Below, in pieces: positions 29,297 to 38,426 of a stretch of DNA of 64,000 bases. Each line of letters begins with the position of its first letter. Position 1 is the stretch's first letter. The stretch is from Achromobacter kerstersii (GTDB taxonomy: Bacteria > Pseudomonadota > Gammaproteobacteria > Burkholderiales > Burkholderiaceae_B), in the NCBI RefSeq assembly GCF_902859595.1, contig NZ_CADIJQ010000005.1, forward strand, positions 310,001 to 374,000. The letters run 5' to 3'. Below the pieces are notes generated by a model. The model was not told the origin of the DNA, did not search any database, and was given only the letters and a program-made list of their open reading frames with translations. The position numbers and the translations under genes were made by a program.

Positions 29297-30355
29297 ATGA
29301 CCCAGCGGACTCCCGCCGACCACCCGACCAGCCCTGTCGACCTGCGCAGCGACACGGTCACCCATCCCACCGCGGCCATGTACGAGCGCATGCGCACCGC
29401 GCCCATTGGCGACGACGGGCTGGATGGCGACCCTTCCGTACGCGCGCTGGAAGCCCATGTGGCGGCCCGCCTGGGCAAGGAAGCGGGGCTGTTCGTGCCC
29501 AGCTGCACCATGGCCAACCTGCTGGCCGTGCTGGCGCAAACGCAGCGCAACGAACAGGTGGTGCTGGAATCGTCCGCCCACATGTACACGTCGGAACGCG
29601 GCGCTGCGACCTTTACGGGCCTGTTCTACCAGGGCGTGTCCGGCACCGATGGCGCGATGGACCTGAACCGGCTGGACGAAGCGCTCTTGTCCGGCGGCCA
29701 CCGTTTGAAGACGTCGCTGGTGGCGATGGAAACGTCGCACAACAACGCCGGGGGCGCGGTCTTGCCGCTGGATCATATGCAGGCCGTGTACGGCATGGCG
29801 AACGCGGCGGGCATCCCCGTGCACCTGGACGGCGCGCGCCTGTTCAACGCCGCGGTGGCGCTGGGCGTGCCGGCCGTTGAGATCACGCAGTACGCCGACA
29901 CGGTGTCGCTGTGCCTGTCCAAGGGCCTGAGCGCGCCGGTGGGTGCGGTGCTGGCGGGCAGCAAGACGGTAATCGCCCGCACGCGCACCTTGCGCCGCAT
30001 GCTGGGCGGCACGCAGCGCCAGTCCGGCATCATGGCGGCGGCCGGCTTGGAAGGCGTGCAGACGATGACCGACCGGCTCGTCGAAGACCACGTGCGCGCG
30101 CGCCGCTTGAGCGACGGCATCAATGGCTTGGCGCCTGCGCTGTCGGCAACTGTGCCGCAGACCAACATCGTGCAGGTCGAGACCGCTAACACCGGCATGA
30201 CGAACGCCCAGTGGGTGGCGGCGTTGCAAGCGGAAGGCTTGTTGACCCGTCCGTGGGGGCGCACGCGGCTGCGCTGCGTGACCCATCGGCACATCGACGA
30301 TGAAGACATCGATACCGCGGTGCAAGCCTTCGCCACGGTACTGAAAAAGCGTTGA
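29297..30355 (+). CDS. ltaE: Low-specificity L-threonine aldolase
   Basis: This PLP enzyme (352 residues) splits L-threonine or L-allo-threonine into glycine and acetaldehyde and acts on other beta-hydroxy amino acids. DLRSDTVTHPTAAMYERM near the N terminus is diagnostic. HLDGARLFNAAVALG carries the Asp that contacts the PLP ring, and the Schiff-base lysine is Lys209 in LCLSKGLSAPVGAVLAG. I chose ATG 29297; a TTG at 29288 overlapping the ATPase stop is the alternative. Directly following an amino-acid importer, it suggests the operon feeds on a beta-hydroxy amino acid. Confidence 0.93.
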   Translation: MTQRTPADHPTSPVDLRSDTVTHPTAAMYERMRTAPIGDDGLDGDPSVRALEAHVAARLGKEAGLFVPSCTMANLLAVLAQTQRNEQVVLESSAHMYTSERGAATFTGLFYQGVSGTDGAMDLNRLDEALLSGGHRLKTSLVAMETSHNNAGGAVLPLDHMQAVYGMANAAGIPVHLDGARLFNAAVALGVPAVEITQYADTVSLCLSKGLSAPVGAVLAGSKTVIARTRTLRRMLGGTQRQSGIMAAAGLEGVQTMTDRLVEDHVRARRLSDGINGLAPALSATVPQTNIVQVETANTGMTNAQWVAALQAEGLLTRPWGRTRLRCVTHRHIDDEDIDTAVQAFATVLKKR

Positions 30356-30396
30356 GTTATCGCCGCCGGCAGGGGCCGGCGATGCGATAATGCCGG

Positions 30397-31305
30397 ATGT
30401 CCACGACTACCCCTCTCACCCGTAAAGACTATTTCTGCGCCTTGGCGGTGGTGGTCATCTGGGGCCTGAATTTTGTTGTCATGAAGGTCGGCATGCGGGG
30501 CTTGTCCCCCATGATGCTGGGCGCACTCCGGTTCGCGCTGGCGGCCTTCCCCCTGATCCTGTTTGTGCGGCGGCCACAGCTGCCGTGGCACTGGATCGCC
30601 GCCTACGGGCTGGTGCAGGGGCTGGGCCAATTCGGCCTGCTGTTCACCGCGTTGAAGTTCGGCATGCCGGCTGGCATGGCCTCGCTGGTGATCCAGACGC
30701 AGGCGTTCTTCACGTTGCTATTGGCTGCGCCTGTGCTGGGCGAGCGGGCGCGCCGCCATCATTGGATCGGGCTGGGCGTGGCCGCGTTGGGGCTGGCGGT
30801 GATTGCCGGCGGACGCGGCGAAGGCCCTGGCCAGATGACGATGCTGGGCTTTGTGCTGACACTTGGCGGCGCGTTCATGTGGGCGGTGTCCAACCTGATC
30901 GTCCGGCTGGCCAGCCGCAAGGCGCCCGGCTACGACCCCTTCGCCTTCATCGCCTGGAGCAGCGCCGCACCGGTTCTGCCGTTCCTGCTGCTGGCCGTGC
31001 TGATCGACGGCTGGGAGCCGGTGGTAGGCATGGTGACGGGTATGGGCTGGGGCGAGGCGCTGTCGGTGCTGTACCTGGCGGTGCTGGCGACGCTCTTGGC
31101 CTACACCTTGTGGACCCAGTTACTGACCCGCCACCCTGCGGCGAAGATCGCGCCGTTCTCGTTGCTGGTGCCCGTCGTGGGCCTGTGGGCGGCGTCGGCG
31201 GCGTTTGGCGAAAGCTTGCAGCCCTTGCAATGGGTGGGCGCTGCCTGCGTGTTGGCGGGCCTGGTCGTCAATCAGGTGGGCGGGCGCTGGCTGCGCAGCC
31301 GCTGA
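30397..31305 (+). CDS. EamA/DMT-superfamily transporter
   Basis: The 302-residue membrane protein has ten hydrophobic segments in two EamA repeats: the first begins VVIWGLNFVVMKVGMRGLSP, the second MTMLGFVLTLGGAFMWAVSN. Proteins of this type export amino acids or other metabolites; the substrate is unknown. A GC hairpin without T-run (30364-30381) separates it from the aldolase gene, so it may be partly uncoupled. Confidence 0.9.
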   Translation: MSTTTPLTRKDYFCALAVVVIWGLNFVVMKVGMRGLSPMMLGALRFALAAFPLILFVRRPQLPWHWIAAYGLVQGLGQFGLLFTALKFGMPAGMASLVIQTQAFFTLLLAAPVLGERARRHHWIGLGVAALGLAVIAGGRGEGPGQMTMLGFVLTLGGAFMWAVSNLIVRLASRKAPGYDPFAFIAWSSAAPVLPFLLLAVLIDGWEPVVGMVTGMGWGEALSVLYLAVLATLLAYTLWTQLLTRHPAAKIAPFSLLVPVVGLWAASAAFGESLQPLQWVGAACVLAGLVVNQVGGRWLRSR

Positions 31306-31316
31306 CCGTTGCCGTA

Positions 31317-31335
31317 GCGGCAGCTTTGCTGCCGC
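31317..31335. terminator. Hairpin between convergent DMT and acylphosphatase genes
   Basis: GCGGCAGC / GCTGCCGC with a TTT loop forms a perfect 8-bp stem. No T-run follows, so it is only a weak terminator candidate. Confidence 0.35.
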
Positions 31336-31389
31336 GCCCTGCTCTCGGCTGATGGGATTACACCGTCCTGCCGAGGGCGGCCCATCCGC

Positions 31390-31698
31390 CTACACCTGCT
31401 CGAAGCGAATGTAACGCTTGTCGGTGTACTCCCGGCGCGTCGTGATTTCCGTGACCGATGCGCCCGGCGGGCCGCGCCGCAACCATTCCAGCATGTGATC
31501 CACCTGGTCGGGCGTGCCCTGCACCAGGGCCTCGACCGTGCCGTCCAGCAGATTCTGCACCCAACCCGTCACCCCCAGCATGTGAGCGCGCCTGACCGTG
31601 GCGTGGCGATATCCCACGCCTTGCACGGTGCCGCTGATGCTGACGAGGACAGTTTCGAAATGGGTGTCGGATTGCGGAGCTTGCTGAGGGTCTTGCAT
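31390..31698 (-). CDS. acyP: Acylphosphatase
   Basis: This small cytoplasmic enzyme (102 residues) hydrolyses acyl phosphates. The active-site loop SISGTVQGVGYRHATVRRA includes the phosphate-binding arginine, and the catalytic asparagine is in GVTGWVQNLLDGTVEALVQG. The C-terminal RYIRFEQV strand is the usual end. The first 12 or so residues are a polar extension before the fold. Confidence 0.95.
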   Translation of the reverse strand: MQDPQQAPQSDTHFETVLVSISGTVQGVGYRHATVRRAHMLGVTGWVQNLLDGTVEALVQGTPDQVDHMLEWLRRGPPGASVTEITTRREYTDKRYIRFEQV

Positions 31699-31859
31699 GA
31701 ATTTTCCTTCGGATGATGCGCCGCCCGGCGCGATGTGCGTAGGCGGTAATGGCTACGGCGGATGGTCTATAGGCCCGGATGGCACCGAAGCGATACGTTA
31801 GAGCTCATGTCAAAACGTGCCAACGGGAACACCCGCTACTAGAGCTTGGAGAAGCCATT

Positions 31860-32756
31860 ATGGAAGAGACCAGTTTGTTGTCGGAAGCTGAGACAGCGCG
31901 CTACAGGGATCAGGGGTACCTGGCCCTGAAGGACATGTGCCCGCAGGATGAAGTGGGATACATCCGGCGGACGTTGCTGGACCTGTTTGCGAACAAGACC
32001 GGCTACAACGAGGGCGCACAGTACGACTTTGTCAGCCGGGATGATCCGTCCAAGCCGGCCAAGTTTCCCAGCCTGCACGATCCGCGTCATTATGCCCCCG
32101 GTCTGTTGAAGACGGCCTATCACGAGCGCACGCTGGACCTGGCTCGCCAATTGCTGGGCGAAGAGGCGGCGCTGTATGGCGAACACGCCCTGCTCAAGCC
32201 CGGCCCGTTCGGCCCCGAGACGCCGTGGCACCAGGACGAGGCGTTCCGTTCGCCCGACTTTGTCTACAACGAGCTGAGCATCTGGCTGGCGCTGCAACCG
32301 GCTACCGTTGAAAACGGCTGCATGCAGTTCATCCCCGGGTCCAACAAGTGGGACGTGCTGGAGCATCGTTCGCCTGGCGGCGACAAGACCCTGCATCCGC
32401 TGGAATGCTGCGGCGATTTCGCGCGCGACCAGGCGGTGGTCGAACCGCTGGACCCGGGCGGCATCACCGTGCACGACGCCCGCACGCTGCACTTCACGGG
32501 GCCGAACACGTCGCCGTCGCCGCGGCTGGCGTACATCCTGATCTACAACACGCCACCGGTCTACAAGCCGGGCCGCCGCGAATTCCCATGGCTGGAGGGC
32601 CGCTGGACCGATAGCCAGACCCGCAAAAAGCAATGGCACAAGCGCGGCGGCCTGGCGGTGGATGTGATGCGCCGTTTGCCGGGCGCGCGGCTGACCAGCC
32701 CGCGCTGGGTGGCGTGGGCGACGATCCGCGCGGTCAGCAAGGTCTGGCCGCGATAG
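31860..32756 (+). CDS. Phytanoyl-CoA dioxygenase (PhyH) family protein
   Basis: This is a non-haem Fe(II)/2-oxoglutarate oxygenase of the PhyH type (298 residues). The His-x-Asp iron motif is in TPWHQDEAF and the third ligand is probably the His in LHFTGPNTSP; the RLAYILIYN segment carries the 2-oxoglutarate-binding arginine. ATG 31860 is preceded by GGAGA at seven bases. An open frame from 31779 has no ribosome site. The substrate is unknown; two hairpins follow the gene. Confidence 0.88.
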   Translation: MEETSLLSEAETARYRDQGYLALKDMCPQDEVGYIRRTLLDLFANKTGYNEGAQYDFVSRDDPSKPAKFPSLHDPRHYAPGLLKTAYHERTLDLARQLLGEEAALYGEHALLKPGPFGPETPWHQDEAFRSPDFVYNELSIWLALQPATVENGCMQFIPGSNKWDVLEHRSPGGDKTLHPLECCGDFARDQAVVEPLDPGGITVHDARTLHFTGPNTSPSPRLAYILIYNTPPVYKPGRREFPWLEGRWTDSQTRKKQWHKRGGLAVDVMRRLPGARLTSPRWVAWATIRAVSKVWPR

Positions 32757-32764
32757 CTTGGGTG

Positions 32765-32833
32765 GACCGGGGCCGCAGAGCCCCGGTCAGAGAGGGGGGG
32801 GCGAACGGGGCCGGCAAGCAGCGCTTGCCGGCC
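32765..32833 (+). terminator. Tandem hairpins between PhyH-like and 2-hydroxyacid dehydrogenase genes
   Basis: The first hairpin is GACCGGGGC / GCCCCGGTC (32765-32789, 9-bp stem). The second is GGCCGGCAAGC / GCTTGCCGGCC (32809-32833, perfect 11-bp stem, 3-base loop). Neither has a T-run, so they may act as weak terminators or RNA-stabilising structures. Confidence 0.4.
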
Positions 32834-32966
32834 TCGGCGCGTATACTGGGCGGCGCCGCAGGGTCTGTCACCCAGGCGTTGCGGCACAGCCGCCCGCAGC
32901 CGGCGGCTCCAGATTCTAAAAATACGAAACGCAGCTGGCGCACCTCTATCACTCCTCAGACCTCCC

Positions 32967-34130
32967 ATGACCGCTAACCTTTCTACGATCACCTGCATCG
33001 AAGATTTGCGCGCCGTTGCGCAAAAGCGCGTGCCGCGCATGTTCTACGACTACGCCGATTCCGGCGCCTGGACGGAAGGCACGTACCGCGCCAATGAAAG
33101 CGATTTTCAGAAGATCAAGCTGCGTCAGCGCGTGGCGGTGAACATGGAAGGCCGGTCGTTGCGCACCACCATGGTGGGGCATGACGTGGTGATGCCGCTG
33201 GCGATTTCGCCCACGGGTCTGACCGGCATGCAGCATGCGGATGGCGAGATCCTGGCGGCCAAGGCTGCGGCGGATTTCGGCGTGCCGTTCACGCTGTCGA
33301 CGATGAGCATCTGCTCGCTGGAAGACGTGGCCGAAGCCACGAAGAAGCCGTTCTGGTTCCAGCTCTACGTGATGCGCGACCGCGAATTCGTGGCCAACCT
33401 GATCGACCGCGCCAAGGCTGCTGGCTGCACCGCGCTGGTGTTGACGCTGGACTTGCAGATCCTGGGCCAACGCCACAAAGACATCAAGAACGGCCTGTCG
33501 ACCCCGCCCAAGCCCACCATCCGCAACCTGATCAACCTGGCGACCAAGCCGCGCTGGTGCATGGGCATGCTGGGCACCAAGCGCCGCACCTTCGGCAACA
33601 TCGTCGGCCACGCCAAGGGCGTGAGCGACCTGTCGTCGCTGTCGGCCTGGACGGCCGAACAGTTCGACCCGCGCTTGAGCTGGGACGACGTGGAATGGAT
33701 CAAGCAGCGCTGGGGCGGCAAGCTCATCATCAAGGGCATCCTGGATGTGGAAGACGCGCAGCTGGCCGCCAATAGCGGCGCGGATGCGCTCATCGTCAGC
33801 AACCACGGCGGGCGTCAGCTGGACGGCGCCATGTCGTCGATTGCCGCGCTGCCGTCGATTGCCGATGCGGTGGGCTCGAAGATCGAAGTCTGGATGGACG
33901 GCGGCATCCGTTCCGGCCAAGACATCCTGAAGGCCGTGGCGCTGGGCGCGCGCGGCACGATGATCGGCCGCGCTTTCCTGTACGGCCTGGGCGCCTACGG
34001 CCAGGCGGGCGTAACCCGCGCGCTGGAGCTGCTCTACAAGGAAATGGACACGACGATGGCCCTGTGCGGCCGCCGCTCGATCGAGCCGGGCGACCGCAGC
34101 ATTTTGCTGCCGGGCACGTATCCGAACTGA
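32967..34130 (+). CDS. lldD: FMN-dependent alpha-hydroxy-acid dehydrogenase (L-lactate dehydrogenase type)
   Basis: The 387-residue flavoenzyme oxidises an (S)-2-hydroxy acid, such as L-lactate, to the 2-keto acid and passes electrons to the quinone pool. The active-site signature SNHGGRQLDGA is intact, and PLAISPTGLTGMQHADGE, PFWFQLYVMRD and VWMDGGIRSGQDILKA with LGARGTMIGRAFLYG form the FMN-binding barrel. The symbol is by family resemblance; glycolate or mandelate oxidase relatives cannot be excluded. A hairpin separates it from the convergent IclR gene. Confidence 0.9.
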   Translation: MTANLSTITCIEDLRAVAQKRVPRMFYDYADSGAWTEGTYRANESDFQKIKLRQRVAVNMEGRSLRTTMVGHDVVMPLAISPTGLTGMQHADGEILAAKAAADFGVPFTLSTMSICSLEDVAEATKKPFWFQLYVMRDREFVANLIDRAKAAGCTALVLTLDLQILGQRHKDIKNGLSTPPKPTIRNLINLATKPRWCMGMLGTKRRTFGNIVGHAKGVSDLSSLSAWTAEQFDPRLSWDDVEWIKQRWGGKLIIKGILDVEDAQLAANSGADALIVSNHGGRQLDGAMSSIAALPSIADAVGSKIEVWMDGGIRSGQDILKAVALGARGTMIGRAFLYGLGAYGQAGVTRALELLYKEMDTTMALCGRRSIEPGDRSILLPGTYPN

Positions 34131-34137
34131 TCGGTCA

Positions 34138-34165
34138 GGGCGGCGAACGTGACACGTTGCCGCCC
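34138..34165. terminator. Hairpin between convergent lldD-like and IclR genes
   Basis: GGGCGGC pairs with GCCGCCC, and AACGTG with CACGTT, with one bulged G, giving a strong stem of about 13 bp. It lies 8 bases after the dehydrogenase stop and may end transcription from both sides, though no T-run follows. Confidence 0.45.
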
Positions 34166-34185
34166 CTCAACCGCCATCCCCCCAA

Positions 34186-35028
34186 TTACCTCCCGTTGCC
34201 CGCGCCCAGATACTGACTGGGCCGCCGCAACGCCGGATCAAACGGGTTGATCTGCGCACCAACCGCATCGGCCTCACGGCGCAGCATTTCCACGATCAAC
34301 GGCAGGCGCTCATCGTTGATGCGTTCGATGGGGGCGGCGACGCTTAGCGCCGCCACTGTTACGCCGTTGGGGTCATACACCGGTACCGCCAGCCCCGCGA
34401 TATTCGGGAACACGCCCTGCCCCTGGCTGCGCGCGTATTGCAGTTCCTGGCATTCCTTGATGCGCACGCGCATCGAGATCTCGTCCACAAAACCCAGATG
34501 ATGCAGCCGCGGAATGTTGAAGCGGATCACTTCTTCGCGCTCGGCTTCCGGCAGGCTCGCCAACAGCACCAGGCCGCCCTGGCCCATGCCCAGCGGCACC
34601 CGCCCGCCAATGTCGCCCGTATGCGAACGCACGGGAAACGCGCCGTCTACGCGGTCCACGCAGACAGCATCGAAACCGCTGCGCACCAGCAGAAAAATCG
34701 TGTCGTTCAACATGCCTGACAAACGCAGCATGGCCGGCCGGTACAACGAACGCAGGCTCGACTGGTGGGTGCCGGCCGCCGCCGCCAGCGAGAAGAACGC
34801 CACGCTCAACTGGTAGCCCTTGCTTTGCGCGGGCTGCTCGACCACGCCTTCCTGCATCAGCCCTTGCAGCACGCGGTGCACCGTGGCTTGCGCCTGGCCG
34901 GTGCGCGCAGCGATATCGGTCAGGCGCAGCTTTTCTCCTTTCGCGTCAGCCAGCACGCGCAGCACGGCAAAGGCCCGCTGCAACACGCCCTGGCCACCGG
35001 AATCTTCTGCTGTTTCTGATTTCTTCAT
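34186..35028 (-). CDS. IclR-family transcriptional regulator
   Basis: The 280-residue regulator has an N-terminal winged helix (LTDIAARTGQAQATVHRVLQ with GLMQEGVVEQ) and a C-terminal IclR effector domain (VRSGFDAVCVDRVDGAFPVR, HTGDIGGRVPLGMGQGGLVL). It is divergent from the cluster A importer at 35221, with a 192-bp AT-richer gap. By position it most likely controls cluster A. The effector is unknown, and I could not identify a convincing IclR palindrome. Confidence 0.93.
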   Translation of the reverse strand: MKKSETAEDSGGQGVLQRAFAVLRVLADAKGEKLRLTDIAARTGQAQATVHRVLQGLMQEGVVEQPAQSKGYQLSVAFFSLAAAAGTHQSSLRSLYRPAMLRLSGMLNDTIFLLVRSGFDAVCVDRVDGAFPVRSHTGDIGGRVPLGMGQGGLVLLASLPEAEREEVIRFNIPRLHHLGFVDEISMRVRIKECQELQYARSQGQGVFPNIAGLAVPVYDPNGVTVAALSVAAPIERINDERLPLIVEMLRREADAVGAQINPFDPALRRPSQYLGAGNGR

Positions 35029-35129
35029 TCTTTGGTTCCGATAATCAAAATTACTGGGTGTATTTTTATCAGGAAATTCAGCTAGATGGAATTAATAGTT
35101 AAAAAATTCGATTCTTCGGAAAACCCTAA

Positions 35130-35159
35130 TTGACCCCGGCTTTTGGCAAATCCTAGACT
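35130..35159 (+). promoter_or_regulatory. Candidate sigma70 promoter of cluster A
   Basis: TTGACC (35130-35135) and TAGACT (35154-35159) are separated by 18 bases. They lie in the AT-richer gap between the IclR regulator and the first importer gene, 62 bases before its ATG. Confidence 0.45.
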
Positions 35160-35220
35160 GCCCCATCAATAAGCCGCTACGCGCGGCGCAACGCCCGCAC
35201 CGGGCGACGGGGTTTGGAAA

Positions 35221-36351
35221 ATGTCATTTCTGCGGCTGGACAACGTCTCCAAGAACTACGGCGACCTGCGCGTCGTTTCCGATCTGAGCCTGACAGTGGA
35301 ACAAGGGGAGTTTGTCTCGCTGCTGGGGCCATCCGGTTGCGGCAAGACCACCACCTTGCAGATGATTGCCGGCTTTGCCGACGTCACCCGCGGCACCATC
35401 ACGCTGGATGGGCGCGACATCACCCACGCCAAGCCCAACACGCGCGGGCTGGGCATCGTGTTCCAGAGCTATGCGCTGTTTCCGCACCTGACGGTTGCCG
35501 ACAACGTGGCCTTCGGGCTGAAGATGCGCAAGGTGGACCGCGCGGAACGCCAGGAGCGCGTACGGGAAGCGCTGGCGCTGGTGAAGCTGGACAAGCACGC
35601 CGACCGCTTTCCGCGTGAACTCTCCGGCGGTCAGCGCCAACGCGTGGCGCTGTCGCGCGCGCTGGTCATCCGCCCGCCCGTGCTGCTGCTGGACGAGCCG
35701 CTGTCCAACCTGGACGCCAAGCTGCGCGAAGACATGCAGTTCGAGCTGCGCAGCATTCAGAAGAAGATCGGCACCACCACCGTCATGGTCACGCATGACC
35801 AGGCCGAAGCGCTGTCCATCAGCGACCGCGTCGTGGTCATGCAGGATGGCCGCGCCACTCAGGTCGATGCGCCGTTTCGCATGTACGAACATCCGCAAAC
35901 CGAATTCATCTCGCGCTTTGTGGGCAAGACCAATCTGCTGCCGGGCCGCGTCACGCGTTGCGGTGCGCAGGCCGAAATCGAAACCGGCGCGCTGCGTGTC
36001 GTGGTGGATGGCGAAGGCCTGCGCCATGGCGACACCGTGCAGCTGTCGCTGCGCCCCGAAAAGCTCGTGCCCGTGCCGGCTGGCCAGGGCAAGCTGGCCT
36101 GTGTGGTCAACACGCGCTACTTCCTGGGCAGCCAGTGGATGTACGACCTGGATTCGCCTGTGGGGACGCTGACCATCCTGACGCCCAACGACGGCCGCCG
36201 CCCGCACGACGATGGCGAAACCATCGGCCTGGACTGGGCAGAAGGCGTGTTGCGCGTGCTGCGCGCGCCGGGCGCGCCAGACGTCAGCCCTGCGCAAAAC
36301 GTCCATGGCGCACATGGCGCCCATGCCGCGCAAGACGTTCACGGGGCCTGA
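35221..36351 (+). CDS. Cluster A: PotA-type ABC transporter ATP-binding protein
   Basis: The 376-residue ATPase is of the spermidine/putrescine/iron type. Walker A is GPSGCGKTT (residues 36-44), Q-loop GIVFQSYALFPHLTV, signature LSGGQRQR, Walker B VLLLDEPLSNLD, H-loop VMVTHDQAEAL. A C-terminal TOBE domain begins near residue 240. The last 25 residues have a small HGAHGAHAAQDVHGA repeat not typical of the family. The paralogue in cluster B (52458) aligns without a gap over the Walker A region. One base separates it from the next gene. Confidence 0.94.
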   Translation: MSFLRLDNVSKNYGDLRVVSDLSLTVEQGEFVSLLGPSGCGKTTTLQMIAGFADVTRGTITLDGRDITHAKPNTRGLGIVFQSYALFPHLTVADNVAFGLKMRKVDRAERQERVREALALVKLDKHADRFPRELSGGQRQRVALSRALVIRPPVLLLDEPLSNLDAKLREDMQFELRSIQKKIGTTTVMVTHDQAEALSISDRVVVMQDGRATQVDAPFRMYEHPQTEFISRFVGKTNLLPGRVTRCGAQAEIETGALRVVVDGEGLRHGDTVQLSLRPEKLVPVPAGQGKLACVVNTRYFLGSQWMYDLDSPVGTLTILTPNDGRRPHDDGETIGLDWAEGVLRVLRAPGAPDVSPAQNVHGAHGAHAAQDVHGA

Positions 36352-36352
36352 C

Positions 36353-37234
36353 ATGGCGACACTGACTCAAGCCGCCGCCGGCCCCAAGCCGCGCAACGAC
36401 GGCACGCTCGCCATCCTGGGTTCGCTGCCGCTGGCCATTGTTTTTTTGACGCTGGTGCTGACGCCGCTGGCGTTGACCTTCGTGCTGTCGTTCCGCCCCT
36501 TCGACTACAGCGCGGGCATTTTGCCGGGCCATACGTTCGAACACTATCTGGCGGTGGTCACCGACAGCTACTTCCTGGAAATCTTCTGGCGCACGTTCTG
36601 GATCGCGGGCGTCACCACGCTGATCTGCGTGCTGATCGGCGCACCCGAAGCCTACATCCTGTCGCGCATGGGCAAGCCCTGGCGCTCCATCTTCCTGCTG
36701 GTCGTGCTGTCGCCGTTGTTGATCTCGCTGGTGGTGCGCGCCTTTGGCTGGAGCATGCTGCTGGGCCCGGGCGGCGCCATTGGCAAAGCTGCTGCGGCGT
36801 TGGGGATGGGGCCGCTGCTTTACACGCCCACCGCCGTCATCATCGGCCTGGTGCACGTGATGCTGCCCTTCATGGTGATTCCGGTTTGGACCTCGCTGCA
36901 AAAGCTCGACCCCACTGTTGAACACGCCGCGCTGTCGCTGAATGCCTCGCGCTTTCAGACGCTGACGCGCATCGTGCTGCCGCAGGCGATGCCGGGCATC
37001 TTGTCGGGCAGCCTGATCGTGTTCGGCTTGTCGGCCAGCTCGTTCGCCATTCCCGCGCTGTTGGGCGGACGCCGTCTGAAGATGGTGGCCACCGTCGTGT
37101 ACGACGAATTCCTGACCGAGCTCAACTGGCCGCTGGGCGCGGCCATCGCGATCGTGCTGCTGGTGGTCAACGTGATCATCATGATGGCGTACAACCGCGT
37201 TGTTGAACGCTCTTACCGCCGCAGCCTCGGCTAG
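36353..37234 (+). CDS. Cluster A: PotB-type ABC transporter permease
   Basis: The 293-residue inner-membrane permease has about six membrane segments: LPLAIVFLTLVLTPLALTFV is the first, and later SIFLLVVLSPLLISLVVRAF. The EAA-type loop is EHAALSLNASRFQTLTRIV. ATG 36353 directly follows the ATPase stop; a frame open from 36212 overlaps the ATPase gene and lacks support. Confidence 0.93.
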   Translation: MATLTQAAAGPKPRNDGTLAILGSLPLAIVFLTLVLTPLALTFVLSFRPFDYSAGILPGHTFEHYLAVVTDSYFLEIFWRTFWIAGVTTLICVLIGAPEAYILSRMGKPWRSIFLLVVLSPLLISLVVRAFGWSMLLGPGGAIGKAAAALGMGPLLYTPTAVIIGLVHVMLPFMVIPVWTSLQKLDPTVEHAALSLNASRFQTLTRIVLPQAMPGILSGSLIVFGLSASSFAIPALLGGRRLKMVATVVYDEFLTELNWPLGAAIAIVLLVVNVIIMMAYNRVVERSYRRSLG

Positions 37235-37252
37235 CCCGCAAAGGAATTCAAC

Positions 37253-38047
37253 ATGCAGAAGAACGGTCCTTTCGCGCTGGCGTTCAACTTCCTGGTGGTG
37301 GCGTTCGTGCTGGCGCCGCTGGTCATCGTGTGCCTCGTGGCGTTCACGCCCGACACCACATTGACGGTGCCGACAACGAGCTTTTCGCTGCGCTGGTTCC
37401 GCGCCGTGTTCGACCACCCCAACTTCATGCAGGCCTTTCAGAACAGCCTGTGGCTGGCGTTTCTGTCGGCCACGATCGCGGTGTGCCTGGCGGTGCCAGC
37501 GGCCATCGCCATCACGCGTTACCGCTTTCCGGGCCGCGACGTGTTGAACGGTTTGTTCCTGTCGCCGCTGATGATCCCGCATCTGGTGCTGGGCGTGGCG
37601 CTGCTGCGCTTCTTTGCGCTGATGGGCATGGCGGGAAGTTTCCCGTGGCTGGTCGCCGCGCACGTGGTCGTCATCACGCCGTATGTGATGCGGCTGGTGA
37701 TAGGCGCGCTGGTTGGCTTTGACCGCTCCATCGAACACGCCGCGCTGTCGCTCGGCGCCAGCCGCGCCACCGTGTTCTTTCAGGTGACGCTGCCGCTGAT
37801 CATTCCCGGCGTGTCGGGCGGCTGGCTGCTGGCGTTCATCAACAGCTTTGACGAGCTGACGATGTCGGTGTTCATCACCGCGCCGTCCACCATCACGCTG
37901 CCCGTGCGCATGTACATGTACGCCACTGAATCCATCGACCCGATGATGGCCGCCGTGTCCGCCCTGGTCATCGGCCTGACCGCCGTCACCATGCTGCTGC
38001 TGGACCGTGTCTACGGACTGGACCGCGTTCTGGTGGGCCAGAAATGA
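37253..38047 (+). CDS. Cluster A: PotC-type ABC transporter permease
   Basis: The second permease (264 residues) begins MQKNGPFALAFNFLVVAFVL and has the family segment FSLRWFRAVFDHPNFMQAF with the EAA-type loop EHAALSLGASRATVFFQV. AAAGGAA upstream of ATG 37253 is a good ribosome site. Its end overlaps nothing; the [2Fe-2S] protein starts 37 bases later. Confidence 0.94.
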   Translation: MQKNGPFALAFNFLVVAFVLAPLVIVCLVAFTPDTTLTVPTTSFSLRWFRAVFDHPNFMQAFQNSLWLAFLSATIAVCLAVPAAIAITRYRFPGRDVLNGLFLSPLMIPHLVLGVALLRFFALMGMAGSFPWLVAAHVVVITPYVMRLVIGALVGFDRSIEHAALSLGASRATVFFQVTLPLIIPGVSGGWLLAFINSFDELTMSVFITAPSTITLPVRMYMYATESIDPMMAAVSALVIGLTAVTMLLLDRVYGLDRVLVGQK

Positions 38048-38084
38048 TCACCCCGCCATTTGCAAAAAGAGAGGCGCCGGCATC

Positions 38085-38426
38085 ATGGCAATTCTGAAAC
38101 GCCTGGCCGAAACGGGCCGGCCTGCGGTGACCTTCACGCTTGACGGGCAAGCCTGCCGCGCCTTGGCTGGCGACACCGTGCTGACCGCCGTGCTGACCCA
38201 AGCCGACCGCGTGCGCCAGTCTGAATTCGGCGGCGGCCCGCGCGCGGGCTTCTGCATGATGGGCGCCTGCCAAGACTGCTGGATGCAGCTGGAAGACGGC
38301 TCGCGCGTGCGCGCCTGTTCCACCTTCATCGAACCCGGCATGCGCCTGCAAAGCACGCCGCTTGCGCCTGCCGCCGTGCCGGGTTCGTTATCGGCCGCAG
38401 CATGGCCGGAGGACGACGCAGCATGA
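38085..38426 (+). CDS. Cluster A: small [2Fe-2S] oxidase subunit (HcnA-like)
   Basis: The 113-residue protein is a plant-type ferredoxin-like subunit. Cys57, Cys62, Cys65 and Cys78 form a CX4CX2CX12C cluster motif in FCMMGACQDC...RACS. It corresponds to the small subunit of hydrogen cyanide synthase (HcnA), opine oxidases and hydroxyproline/sarcosine-type dehydrogenases, where it carries electrons between flavoprotein subunits. ATG 38085 was chosen because the longer open frame from 38007 overlaps the permease gene. The next gene overlaps by four bases. Confidence 0.88.
   Translation: MAILKRLAETGRPAVTFTLDGQACRALAGDTVLTAVLTQADRVRQSEFGGGPRAGFCMMGACQDCWMQLEDGSRVRACSTFIEPGMRLQSTPLAPAAVPGSLSAAAWPEDDAA

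Noticed and set aside
30364-30381. CGCCGGC-AGGG-GCCGGCG considered as a terminator after the aldolase gene
   Set aside because: The stem lacks a T-run and lies just before the next gene; it may only be a weak RNA structure.
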